Source of the DNA: Parahalioglobus pacificus
Lineage (GTDB): Bacteria > Pseudomonadota > Gammaproteobacteria > Pseudomonadales > Halieaceae
Reading direction: 5' to 3'
NCBI RefSeq assembly: GCF_014652275.1
Contig: NZ_BMYM01000002.1
Location: 496,001-560,000, forward strand
Length of the DNA stretch: 64,000 nt
Program-made: the position numbers and the translations under genes
Notes under the pieces: generated by a model
Told to the model about the DNA's origin: nothing
Database searches by the model: none
The model's input: only the letters and a program-made list of their open reading frames with translations
In this document: piece after piece, positions 50,881 to 59,711 of the stretch
Layout: every line of letters begins with the position of its first letter
How positions within the stretch are numbered: the first letter of the stretch is position 1

Positions 50881-51984
50881 CTACTGCGCCCGGCTTGCCG
50901 GGCGCACGCGTATTAGACTGCCGGTGGCGCTGTCCGTCAGCAGGTACAGGTAGCCGTCACCGAGGTCACGTACATCCCGAATCCGCTGTTCCAGTTCCCG
51001 GAACAGTCGCTCTTCCTCGATCAACTGGCCGTCTTCTAGCACCAGGCGCCGTACATCCTGATCAACCAGCGCACCGATGAACATTTGGCCTTTCCACTCG
51101 GGAAACAGGTCGCCGTTATAGAACGCCATGCCCGAGGGGGCAATACTGGGCGACCAGTACATACGGGGCAGGGCGACGCCGGGCGCCTCGGTGAAAGGTG
51201 AGACATAGGCGCCGCTGTAGTCGAGGCCATAACTGATCATTGGCCAGCCGTAGTTGCTTCCACGCAGCAGGTGGTTCACCTCATCACCGCCGCGGGGCCC
51301 ATGTTCGTGCATATAGATATCTCCAGTGCGGGCCTGAATAACCAGTCCCTGCGGATTGCGATGACCGTAGGTGAAGACCCGGCCTTTGCCGGCATTGGGG
51401 AAAGGATTGTCGTCGGGCGTGGCGCCACTGTCGGTAATACGCAGTACCTTGCCCAGTTCGCTGTTTGTGTCCTGCGCAGCTTCGCGGTACTCAAAGCCAT
51501 CTCCAGTGGTTACCAGCAAAGTGTTGTCTCTCTTGAAGGCCATCCGACCACCGTAATGCTGTGGCGTGTCCTTAAGCGGTGATACCAGCAGTATTTGCTC
51601 GATATCGACCAGGCGATTGTCTTCCAATCTGGCGCGAATGATGGCGGTGCCATTGCCCTCCGCGTCGCCATGGGCATAGGACAGATACAACCAGCCGTTC
51701 TCGGCATAGTCGGGGTGCAATACCACATCAAAGTAGCCACCTTGCCCGGCATAAAACGTGTCTGGCCCGCCTGAGATGGCGGTTTGTTCGCCTTCTGGGC
51801 TTATGTGTACAAGGCCGCCGGGACGCAGTGTCACCAGAAAGCTGGCGTCTGGCAGCATGGCCACTGACCAGGGCTGGTCCAGATCCGTGGCGACAGTTTC
51901 CAGTTCATACTCGACAGCAAACGCCGTGGCATTGAGCATCATGCCCGCGAGGAACATCAGGGCCAGGTGTTTCAGTCTAGGCAT
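50881..51984 (-). CDS. PQQ-type soluble sugar/sorbosone dehydrogenase (GSDH family)
   Basis: The protein is 367 residues from the ATG at 51984. A signal peptide (LALMFLAGMMLNATAFAVE) sends it to the periplasm. The six-bladed GSDH/Asd-like propeller pattern is clear: DLDQPWSVAMLPDASFLVTLRPGGLVHI, GRMAFKRDNTLLVTTGDG, GHRNPQGLVIQARTGDIYMHEHGPRGGDEVN and RDVRDLGDGYLYLLTD. These enzymes oxidise sugars or related alcohols with PQQ; in several members the true substrate is unknown. No PQQ synthesis genes are seen here. It faces the 150-residue membrane protein gene divergently. Confidence 0.87.
   Translation of the reverse strand: MPRLKHLALMFLAGMMLNATAFAVEYELETVATDLDQPWSVAMLPDASFLVTLRPGGLVHISPEGEQTAISGGPDTFYAGQGGYFDVVLHPDYAENGWLYLSYAHGDAEGNGTAIIRARLEDNRLVDIEQILLVSPLKDTPQHYGGRMAFKRDNTLLVTTGDGFEYREAAQDTNSELGKVLRITDSGATPDDNPFPNAGKGRVFTYGHRNPQGLVIQARTGDIYMHEHGPRGGDEVNHLLRGSNYGWPMISYGLDYSGAYVSPFTEAPGVALPRMYWSPSIAPSGMAFYNGDLFPEWKGQMFIGALVDQDVRRLVLEDGQLIEEERLFRELEQRIRDVRDLGDGYLYLLTDSATGSLIRVRPASRAQ
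50886..50905. other. Strong 9-bp hairpin inside the 3' end of the dehydrogenase gene
   Basis: GCGCCCGGC and GCCGGGCGC form a perfect 9-bp stem with a TT loop over the last codons of the minus-strand dehydrogenase gene. It lacks a T-tract. It may protect or pause transcripts from both convergent genes. Confidence 0.5.
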
Positions 51985-52040
51985 CTTGGGCTTTCCAGCA
52001 GAGGGTGTTCGCGTCATTATAGTCGCAGTAAAGGTGACTG

Positions 52041-52493
52041 ATGAATGCCATGGTAAACACCCTTAAAGCATTTTTCCCCGCGGTGATTTTCGCGTACGTG
52101 TTGGCCAGCGGGCTGGCAACCCAGTTTAATCTGGCTGCCATTGCTGCGCTGGGCATGGAGGTGCCGCTGGCAGATCGCGCCTGGGCCACTTTCCACGATA
52201 TGGTGGGTATGTCCTCCAGCTACCTTATCCTCCTCCTGATTGCCTACACCTTGAGCTTGCCGGTAGCCGGCTGGTTGTCGCGCAAGTTGTCTGCGTCGCG
52301 CTTCCTGATATTCGCGCTTGCCGGCTTCGTTGCCCTCGTGGCACTGCATTTACTGATGAAAGCGGCGCTGGGTGTCAGTGGTATCGCCGCCACACGTACA
52401 GTGCTGGGCTTGTTGAGCCAGGGCTTGGCGGGCGCGCTGGGTGGGCTCGCCTATGTATGGCTTCGCAATCTCGACGAGCCAGAGCCCCTGTAA
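52041..52493 (+). CDS. Hypothetical inner-membrane protein with four segments
   Basis: The 150-residue protein has four hydrophobic segments (about residues 8-30, 55-80, 90-108 and 118-140) and no other recognised features. A cytosolic C-terminus (NLDEPEPL) follows. I do not recognise a named family. It is divergent from the dehydrogenase gene, 56 bases away, and the two may share a control region. Confidence 0.68.
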   Translation: MNAMVNTLKAFFPAVIFAYVLASGLATQFNLAAIAALGMEVPLADRAWATFHDMVGMSSSYLILLLIAYTLSLPVAGWLSRKLSASRFLIFALAGFVALVALHLLMKAALGVSGIAATRTVLGLLSQGLAGALGGLAYVWLRNLDEPEPL

Positions 52494-52628
52494 GCGGCTA
52501 ACACCTGCGCACGGGTTCCCACAGCGCTTTGGCGCAGTGCGCCACCCCAGATGGCGCTTTTCCACGCTGGCGCCGCCATTCCCCTTTGCTAGTATCCAGC
52601 CCTGCAGTGACGGCAGTGTGGGGTGAGT

Positions 52629-53618
52629 ATGACCGTGCAGACAGCACTGGTTATCGGTGCCAGCGGGTTTCTTGGAAGCCATGTGGTCAGGGCGTTGGTA
52701 GGGCAGGGTCGCAACGTTCGCATTATGGTGCGCAGCAGCAGCGATACGCGCGCAACCGATGACTTACCCATCGATCGGGTTGTGGGCGACATTTCGGATG
52801 TAGATGCGTTACGGCGCGCCATGAATGGCTGCAGTACGGTGTACTACTGCGTTGTAGACACGCGAGCCTGGTTACGCGATCCCGCACCCCTATATCACAC
52901 CAATGTCACCTGTTTGCAGACTGTATTGGATATGGCGCTTGAGACTGCGATAGAGCGGTTTGTCTTCACCAGCACCTTTGCCACGATTGGCCGCAATGCC
53001 AGCGGCGTGTCCAGCGAAAGCGATGGCTTTGACTGGTGGGATGAGGCGCCAGACTATGTGCGCTGTCGCGTTCAAGCCGAAGAGCTGCTTTTTCGCTACC
53101 AACGCGAGAAGGGCCTGCCGGCCGTTGCCTGCTGTGTGGGCAATACCTACGGCAGTAACGACTTGCAGCCGACGCCGCATGGTCAAATGATCAAAGACGT
53201 TGCCACAGGTGCCATGTCGGCTGTGTGGGATGGCGGCGGGCCCTGTGTGGGTATTGAAGACGCTGCCACGGCCATGTTGTTGGCGGCGGACAGGGGCCGG
53301 GTAGGAGAGCGCTATATCGTGGCCGAACGTTGGCTGGACTACGACGAGATGTTCGCTATTGCAGCGGCCCGTGCAAACCGTGAACCACCCAAGCGACGCA
53401 TTCCCCTACCCATAATCTACGCCATGGCCTGGTGCGCTGACCGAGTTTCCTCACTCACTGGCAAGGACAATCGATTCAGTGTGGCATCGCTCAAGTGCTC
53501 CCGACTTCTGCCCAATGTTGATGCCAGCAAGGCCCGAAAAGAGCTTGGCTGGCAGCCCCGCCCTGTTGCTGAGGCGATCGAAGACGCTGTTGATTACTAT
53601 CTGACCCACCCCCGATAG
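52629..53618 (+). CDS. Extended SDR (NAD-dependent epimerase/reductase) with a YxxxR active-site variant
   Basis: The protein is 329 residues from the ATG at 52629. It has the N-terminal cofactor motif ALVIGASGFLGSHVVRAL and the usual FVFTSTFATIG with the catalytic Ser. In the tyrosine motif the family Lys is replaced: the sequence is YVRCRVQAEE, with Tyr, three residues and Arg. The C-terminal third (from about 200) is a sugar- or flavonoid-type substrate domain. The overall pattern fits dihydroflavonol-reductase-like or hopanoid-type epimerases. With Arg in place of Lys the activity might be reduced or altered, but the rest of the site is conserved. Confidence 0.85.
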   Translation: MTVQTALVIGASGFLGSHVVRALVGQGRNVRIMVRSSSDTRATDDLPIDRVVGDISDVDALRRAMNGCSTVYYCVVDTRAWLRDPAPLYHTNVTCLQTVLDMALETAIERFVFTSTFATIGRNASGVSSESDGFDWWDEAPDYVRCRVQAEELLFRYQREKGLPAVACCVGNTYGSNDLQPTPHGQMIKDVATGAMSAVWDGGGPCVGIEDAATAMLLAADRGRVGERYIVAERWLDYDEMFAIAAARANREPPKRRIPLPIIYAMAWCADRVSSLTGKDNRFSVASLKCSRLLPNVDASKARKELGWQPRPVAEAIEDAVDYYLTHPR

Positions 53619-53628
53619 GTAACTTTCT

Positions 53629-55078
53629 ATGCATTACAAGCAACAAACGGGCGCCGTTTTGCAGTGGCTTTTGGCCCTCCTTGCCGTTTTTTTCCGCGGC
53701 GGGCGTCTGGCTGTGGCTGGATGATGATGCGGGCAAGTCACTGAAGCGTGGCGCCGAGTTGCATGCGCTGGCAGTGATTGGCGATGCAGCGGCCAAGCGT
53801 ATGTCGGCTATGGGTGCAGCGGGTGAGGGCACACACGGCTCCGCGGTCGACCTGATCGCGCGGCCTATTGAGATTCGCCAGATCAGCCCACGGGTGCACT
53901 ACGCCACCGGGGTGGGTAACACGGTGATGGTCACCACATCTGATGGCGTGGTGATTTTCGATACCGGCCTGGCGTTGTAGTCTGCGCAGCAACTGCGACT
54001 CCTGAAGAAGCAGGTGTCTGATGCCCCAGTGCGTTACGTGGTGCTGAGTCACTCCCACGCCGATCACATCGGTGGCGCCAAGCTTTGGCCGGAGGCGGGA
54101 ACGCAGACGATAGCGCACCGACAGTTCGTCGAAGAACAGCGCTACCTTACCGAGCTCGAGCCGTATTTCTGGGGCCGAAACCGTACCCTGTTCCCCTGGA
54201 TGCCGGAGGGGCCCAGCAACATTCCGCTGCTGCAATACGGTGGTGTGCAGCCAGACCTGCTGGTGGCCGAAGGCGATAGCTATGCGTTCACAGTTGGCGA
54301 TGTGGAGTTTGTAGCCATGGCAGCTGCAGGCGCTGAAGGTGCCGACAACATGGTGCTTTGGCTGCCGGGGGAACGCGTACTCCTTACCGGCGATTTCTTC
54401 GGCCCCCAGTTTCCACAGTTTCCCAATGTATTCACCATGCGCGGTGAAAAGGTCCGTAAACCGATGGAATATGTGCAGTCACTGGATAGGCTGCTGGCGC
54501 TGGAAATTGACACGGTGGTTCCCTCGCACCTTAATCCGACACAGGGTGAGGCAGAGGTCAGGGCGGGCATTACCCGTATTCGCGATGCCGTGCAGTATGT
54601 GCACGACCAGACCGTGGCAGGTATGAATGCCGGGCGCAGTGTTTACGAACTGATGTGTGAAATCTCGTTACCGCCGGAACTGGATCTGCCCCAGAATCAT
54701 GGCAAGGTCGATTGGGCGGTCAAAAGTATTTGGGAGTACTACGCCACCTGGTTCCATTTCGACAGTACGACGGAACTCTACCCGGTGCCTGCACGCGACG
54801 TGTACGCAGACCTTGGCGCACTGGCCGGAGAGGAGGCATTGCTGACGCTGGCACAAGGCTATCTGGACGATGCCCAACCGGTTAAAGCCCTGCATGTGCT
54901 GGAGATATTGCTGGCGGATAAACCCACGTCAATGGGTGCCCTTAAGGCGCGAGAGTCAGCGTTGACGCTGCTACTGGAGGCGGCGAGGGCAGGGGCGCGC
55001 AACGACTACGAAATTTATTGGCTGCAGGCTCGCATCGATGACACCCGTCTGCGTTTGAATGGCGCCGGCAATCCTTAA
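53629..55078 (+). pseudogene. Alkylsulfatase-like metallo-beta-lactamase gene with two lesions
   Basis: The ATG at 53629 opens a signal-like N-terminus (HYKQQTGAVLQWLLALLAV), but at 53687-53693 a run of seven T (six would fit) shifts the frame. The natural continuation (SAAGVWLWLDDDAGKS and on to VVIFDTGLAL) is then cut at 53978-53980 by an in-frame TAG. After the TAG the same frame continues with SAQQLRLLKKQVSD, the MBL signature VLSHSHADHIGG, then GERVLLTGDFFGPQFPQF and VVPSHLNPTQGE. The last 120 residues contain a segment like the dimerisation domain of SDS-type alkylsulfatases (VKSIWEYYATWFHFDSTTE). The intact enzyme would be a zinc hydrolase in the periplasm. No complete protein is made as written. 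Confidence 0.83.
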
Positions 55079-55097
55079 TCGGCCCTGACGCTCTCTT

Positions 55098-56663
55098 TTA
55101 GATGCCTGCGTCTTCGCGGGCTTCCAGTCGATTCAGTTCCTGCATGGCTACCATGCGATAGCTCAGGTAGTACTTGTAGATGTTGGCCACGTACTGCACT
55201 GTCTCCCCGCCAATTTCCCGGGCGGCGATAACCTCTACATTGTCGAACCAGCGATTGGGGTCATAGCCGGCTTTTTCGGCCTTGGCGCGTAAGTTAATCA
55301 TGCGACTGGGGCCGGCGTTATAGGCGGCCAGTGCCAGGAACGTCTGGTCCTGACGCGAAATGGCCGGGTCGTCGAAGTAGCGATTGCGCAGATAGTTCAG
55401 GTACTTGATGCCGGCGTGGATATTCGCCTCTACCTCATGAATATTGGTAATCCCCACTTTGGGGTCGGCAGCGGTAGTGGGAAGTAACTGCATAACGCCG
55501 ATAGCGCCTGCGTGGCTGCGCACGCTTTGGTCCAGACGTGACTCCTGATACCCCTGTGCTGCGGCTAGCAGATAGTCGACGCCATACTCTTCGCCGTAGT
55601 CCCGGAACAGCGTTTGCAGTTCACGGAAGCGCGTGTACTCCTCACTACCCAGAGCATTGGCGGCGTAGGCGTAATCGTAGTCGCGGATGTAGCGGTTGCG
55701 CAGCACATTGCCAATCAGCGTGCCCTCGCGGTTTTTTTTCAGGAACGCATTTACCGCGGCCTCAAGCTTGGGGCTGTTTTTGCGCATTGCCCAACCCAGT
55801 TGGCCGCCCTCGCGGAACACGATGTCATCGCGCACAACCAACTCGTTAAACACCCCCTCCCAAAGCTGTGGCTTGTATTCATCCACAATGGCCCAGGGCA
55901 GCAGTCCTGCATTGACCATCTCGATCAGATCATCGTCTTCCAAAAGCTCGGACATGTAATGAATGTTCACAGGCGCCTTATTGGCAGCTGCAAAGCGCTG
56001 GTTGAGCGCTTCCACGCTCTCGCGATAGCTGCTGGATTCCCTGAGGAATAAGGTTTGTCCGGACAGCCCGTCGATACTTTCGAGCGCGGGCGCGCTGGGA
56101 CCTGTCACTAGGATTTCTGATAGAGGCTTGGAGGAGGGGATGCTGAAGTCGACTTCTTCGGCTCGTTCCGGTGTGATGGTGAGGCTGGCCGACACAATGT
56201 CGCCCTTGCCGGCCAGCAGGGCCGGAATCAATTCATCCCTGGCGACGGGTATTACAACAACGTGCGTACGCAGTGAGCCATTGCCCAAGTGTTTATTGAT
56301 GAACTTCTCGAACAGGGATGCCATTTCGGCCACCAGCCCCTCGGCGTTGGCACCATCGAGGTGGTAGCGACCCGGACCGTAGACCGTCAGCATGCGGATA
56401 ACCCGCGACTCTTCCATCATGTCCAGGTCGCCCAAGCGGCTGGAGATCAGACTCAGCGAGTCGTAGCGCGGCGGCTTTTCGCTGGTGGCGGCCTCGGTCG
56501 CTATGGGTTGGTCAGTATGTGGTTGAACTGTTTCCTGCTCGGACGTGCTGGCGGTGGCCGCCTGCTTGACCTCACTGTCTGAATCGCCGGGTGCGTCGCT
56601 GCTGCAGCTTGCTACCAGCAGCAGGCCCAGCGTCAGGGTCAGATACTTCAGTGTGGAACTCAC
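55098..56663 (-). CDS. Membrane-bound lytic transglycosylase, MltF-like
   Basis: The 521-residue lipoprotein (lipobox LLLVASCSSD) has a family 3 solute-binding domain at about residues 80-310 and a lysozyme-like SLT domain at about 370-500. The SLT part carries the catalytic Glu in AAAQGYQESRLDQSV and the pattern GAIGVMQLLPTTA, with LALAAYNAGPSRM later. This plan is that of MltF, which cuts peptidoglycan from the outer membrane side and whose first domain controls it. It follows the S8 peptidase gene after six bases on the same strand, so they may be one operon. Confidence 0.9.
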   Translation of the reverse strand: MSSTLKYLTLTLGLLLVASCSSDAPGDSDSEVKQAATASTSEQETVQPHTDQPIATEAATSEKPPRYDSLSLISSRLGDLDMMEESRVIRMLTVYGPGRYHLDGANAEGLVAEMASLFEKFINKHLGNGSLRTHVVVIPVARDELIPALLAGKGDIVSASLTITPERAEEVDFSIPSSKPLSEILVTGPSAPALESIDGLSGQTLFLRESSSYRESVEALNQRFAAANKAPVNIHYMSELLEDDDLIEMVNAGLLPWAIVDEYKPQLWEGVFNELVVRDDIVFREGGQLGWAMRKNSPKLEAAVNAFLKKNREGTLIGNVLRNRYIRDYDYAYAANALGSEEYTRFRELQTLFRDYGEEYGVDYLLAAAQGYQESRLDQSVRSHAGAIGVMQLLPTTAADPKVGITNIHEVEANIHAGIKYLNYLRNRYFDDPAISRQDQTFLALAAYNAGPSRMINLRAKAEKAGYDPNRWFDNVEVIAAREIGGETVQYVANIYKYYLSYRMVAMQELNRLEAREDAGI

Positions 56664-56669
56664 CGATCC

Positions 56670-59540
56670 TTATCTCCCGTTCGAAGGTGCAGGCAGTCGT
56701 GGCTTTAAGGTCGCCGTTTCTCTACCTGCGTCGTTGGTGGTTGGGATGGCAATAAGGTACTCGATAGGCACTTCAATGTCGCCCCGATCCCTGTCCAGCT
56801 CCACAGTTAGGGGTTGATCCAGAGTCAGGAAGGCGCCGCAGGCTTCACCGGGATCGCAGATGAAAAGGTCGTTATCGATGTCCGTCCCTGCGGCGATCTG
56901 GTAGCGTCCCGTTGCTGTTTCCTCAAATACGAAGCGATAGTTGTCCTCTGCTCTCGCCAGCGACTGATCCACTACGGTGTCGGTCTCCGGATCCAGTAGT
57001 AGCACGTACACGAGGCCCACATCGGTTTCCAGTGCCTGCCCCACAGCGAGCAGTGCCTGTAGCGTTAGCGTGTTGGCATCGGCCGTTACCGTTATCGTGC
57101 CGCGATAGATACCTTCCAGGAGGTCGCCACGAGACAACGCCGCCGCATAGGTGCCCAAACCGTTGCTGTCTGTTGCGACGGGCGTAATGGCAAGCCAGGG
57201 CACGTCTGTTGTGATGCCCAGCACCTGCGCTTGGTCATTGGCGCTGAGAGTGAATTCCAGGGTATCGAGTTCGCGCCCAAAGTTCAGTGAGTTGGTTGAA
57301 CTGCTGACCAGCGCAACAATGTCGGGTTGCTCCCCCAGTAACGCCAGGGCCGCCCGCACCGCCTTCTCGGCGTTGATCAGTCCGTGACCAAAGCGGTCGT
57401 CGCGACCCGCCGCGCCCAGATCATCGGTCAGCTCACCGCGGCGCAGTAATTGGTCCACTTGATCCGGTGTGAGGTTCGGATTCACCGACTGCATCAAGGC
57501 GATCACGCCCGCCACATGCGGCGCTGCCATCGAGGTGCCACTGAGGAAACGATAGGTGAAGCCATTACCGGAGGCGCCTGTACTGAGCACACCATCGGGG
57601 TAGCCGTCGCCGTTGAGGTCAACGCTACCATCGCCGCCGGGCGCGGCCACATCGATGCGGCTGCCCGTATTGGAATAGCCGGCCAGGCGTCGCTGCAGGT
57701 CCACTGCGCTGACGGAGATCACGCCGTCATAAGAGGCGGGGTAGGCGGGCGCGGCGGTGCTCTCGTTACCTGCAGAGGCGACCACAACAATGCCGCGGCT
57801 GCGTACTTCATTCACCAGGTTTTGTTCGGCCTGACTAAAACCGCCACCACCCAGACTGAGGTTGATGACGCTGGCCGGTTGTGCTGGAACAGTGCCCGAA
57901 TCATTGGGCAGCCCCGCGGCAAAGCGAATGGCCTGATTCACATCGAAGCTGGTGCCGGAGTCTTCACCCAGGGCGCGGATGGGCATGATGCGTGCCCCAT
58001 AGGCGACCCCTGCGCCACCGATACCGTTATTACCGCGCGCTGCTACCGTGCCTGCTACGTGCGTGCCGTGAAAGCTCGCCGTCGCAGGCGAATTGCCCCC
58101 TGGGTCTTCCGGGTTAGGGTCTATGCCATCGCCATCCTGGGCCAGATCCAGTGGGCTTACGAAATCGTAGCCGGGTACCAGTTGCCCCGCGAGATCTGGG
58201 TGCGCAGAAAGAATACCGGTATCGATCACGGCAACAATGGCTTCGGGCGAACCTACCGTGGTGTTCCATGCCGTGGGCAACTGAATCAGCGGGTAGTGCC
58301 ATTGAATGGGGTAGGCCTCATCATTGGGTATGGCATGCGCCTTCAATCGGTAGTTGGGCTCTGCGCTGGCCACTCCCGGTAGCCGTGACATGGCCTTAAT
58401 GGTGTAGAGGGTTTCCAGGCGCGTTCGCTGTTGTTCATCGGCGATGGTGGCGGTGCGCGCCAGCAAGGTCCCCAGACGGTTCCTGCGGTGCTCATCGCTG
58501 GCGTCTGTAGAGCGCATGGTCATCAATCGCGCACGGCCCTCGCCTCCACGCCGGTGGCGGGTTCCTAATCGTCGTTCTATCGACTCACGCCTGCTGAGGG
58601 CCTGAGAGTCATTGCCGTCGGTGTCGGGCTGGTAATGCACGACGGCCTGCCAGGGCACAATGTCTGGTGCAGACGCAACAAAAGCAGCATTATTTGAGCC
58701 TATCGCGAGCGTGTAGCTGGTGCCGCCAGTGAAGGCGAAGACATTGATCAGGTACTCCCCATCCTGGGGTACGGTCACACGCTCCAGCTCGCCAGTGTCC
58801 ACAGAGAAGTCCACCACCACACCGGCGCTATCGAGCAGGAACAGATCGGCATCCGCCTCGAAAAAATCAGCCACCAACAGAGTGACCTGTTGGCCCTGCA
58901 GCAGATTCACCCGGAAAAAGTCATCGGTATCACCCGCCAGTGACAGCGGCCCATCCGCACCCTGACCGGGCTGATTCACATAGCCGCCCAATGTCACGGG
59001 GTTACTGATCGGCTGCGCCTGCCCCGGGCTGTCGTTCGACAGTGGGCGCTCGCCTTCGTCATTGGTGTCGCTGTCGCGGTCATGGCCAGCGGCAGGAGTC
59101 ACGGTGCCGGAAAGCCTCACGCGACTGGTGCCCTCCGGTACTTCAACCCGGACGTTCACGCTATCGCTGGCTGAACTGCCTTCATCGTCGGTAACTGTAA
59201 GGAGGAAACTGAAGTCGGTAGGGCGGCTCACGTTAGGTGCAGTAAAGGAAGTGCTGGGCTGATTGGCCCCCTCTAGATCGACCTGTGGGCCGCCGGACTG
59301 CGACCAGGCATAACTGGCGATAGATCCATCCGGGTCGCGGCTGTCGCTGCCGTCGAGGGTAACCACGCTGCCCGGATTGACACTGAGATTAGCACCCGCT
59401 TCCGCAATCGGTGCCTGGTTGGGCGCGGGTGAAGGCGCGGGCGCAGCTGCGGATGAGCCGCCTCCACCGCCTCCCCCGCCGCAAGCGGTCAGTAGTGAAA
59501 CGATAAAGGTAGCGCAGGCTGTCGCGTGCAGATAGCGCAT
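56670..59540 (-). CDS. Large S8 (subtilisin) peptidase lipoprotein with PKD-like and PPC-like domains
   Basis: The protein is 956 residues from the ATG at 59540 (GAGG upstream). It has a lipobox (IVSLLTACGG), a poly-Gly and Ala/Pro linker, and a PKD-like domain at about residues 45-140 (APIAEAGANLSVNPGSVVTLDGSDSRDPDG). A pre-peptidase C-terminal (PPC-like) beta domain at about 190-285 follows, then a peptidase core from about 385. The catalytic triad is present: Asp in VAVIDTGILSAHPDL, His in SFHGTHVAGTVAA and Ser in LSGTSMAAPHVAGV. A BACON-like module follows (about 745-840, FTLSANDQAQVLGITTDVPW), with a further beta domain at the C-terminus. It is probably surface-bound or secreted and digests external proteins. 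Confidence 0.88.
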   Translation of the reverse strand: MRYLHATACATFIVSLLTACGGGGGGGGSSAAAPAPSPAPNQAPIAEAGANLSVNPGSVVTLDGSDSRDPDGSIASYAWSQSGGPQVDLEGANQPSTSFTAPNVSRPTDFSFLLTVTDDEGSSASDSVNVRVEVPEGTSRVRLSGTVTPAAGHDRDSDTNDEGERPLSNDSPGQAQPISNPVTLGGYVNQPGQGADGPLSLAGDTDDFFRVNLLQGQQVTLLVADFFEADADLFLLDSAGVVVDFSVDTGELERVTVPQDGEYLINVFAFTGGTSYTLAIGSNNAAFVASAPDIVPWQAVVHYQPDTDGNDSQALSRRESIERRLGTRHRRGGEGRARLMTMRSTDASDEHRRNRLGTLLARTATIADEQQRTRLETLYTIKAMSRLPGVASAEPNYRLKAHAIPNDEAYPIQWHYPLIQLPTAWNTTVGSPEAIVAVIDTGILSAHPDLAGQLVPGYDFVSPLDLAQDGDGIDPNPEDPGGNSPATASFHGTHVAGTVAARGNNGIGGAGVAYGARIMPIRALGEDSGTSFDVNQAIRFAAGLPNDSGTVPAQPASVINLSLGGGGFSQAEQNLVNEVRSRGIVVVASAGNESTAAPAYPASYDGVISVSAVDLQRRLAGYSNTGSRIDVAAPGGDGSVDLNGDGYPDGVLSTGASGNGFTYRFLSGTSMAAPHVAGVIALMQSVNPNLTPDQVDQLLRRGELTDDLGAAGRDDRFGHGLINAEKAVRAALALLGEQPDIVALVSSSTNSLNFGRELDTLEFTLSANDQAQVLGITTDVPWLAITPVATDSNGLGTYAAALSRGDLLEGIYRGTITVTADANTLTLQALLAVGQALETDVGLVYVLLLDPETDTVVDQSLARAEDNYRFVFEETATGRYQIAAGTDIDNDLFICDPGEACGAFLTLDQPLTVELDRDRGDIEVPIEYLIAIPTTNDAGRETATLKPRLPAPSNGR

Positions 59541-59711
59541 GCTGGATCCTCGGATAAGCAAACAACGATACCAGAATTGACCGTATACCCGGCGCGAAGT
59601 TGCCAGCGTCACGGGATGCGTACCCTATCCATACCCCCGTTCTGGCCTTTCAGATCATGGTGTCCTAATGTCTGTGGCGCATACTGAACGCACATAATAC
59701 GGAGAATAACC

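Noticed and set aside
57450-58382. A 310-codon plus-strand frame
   Set aside because: It lies wholly inside the S8 peptidase gene on the other strand, which has complete catalytic motifs. The plus frame shows no domain or signal.
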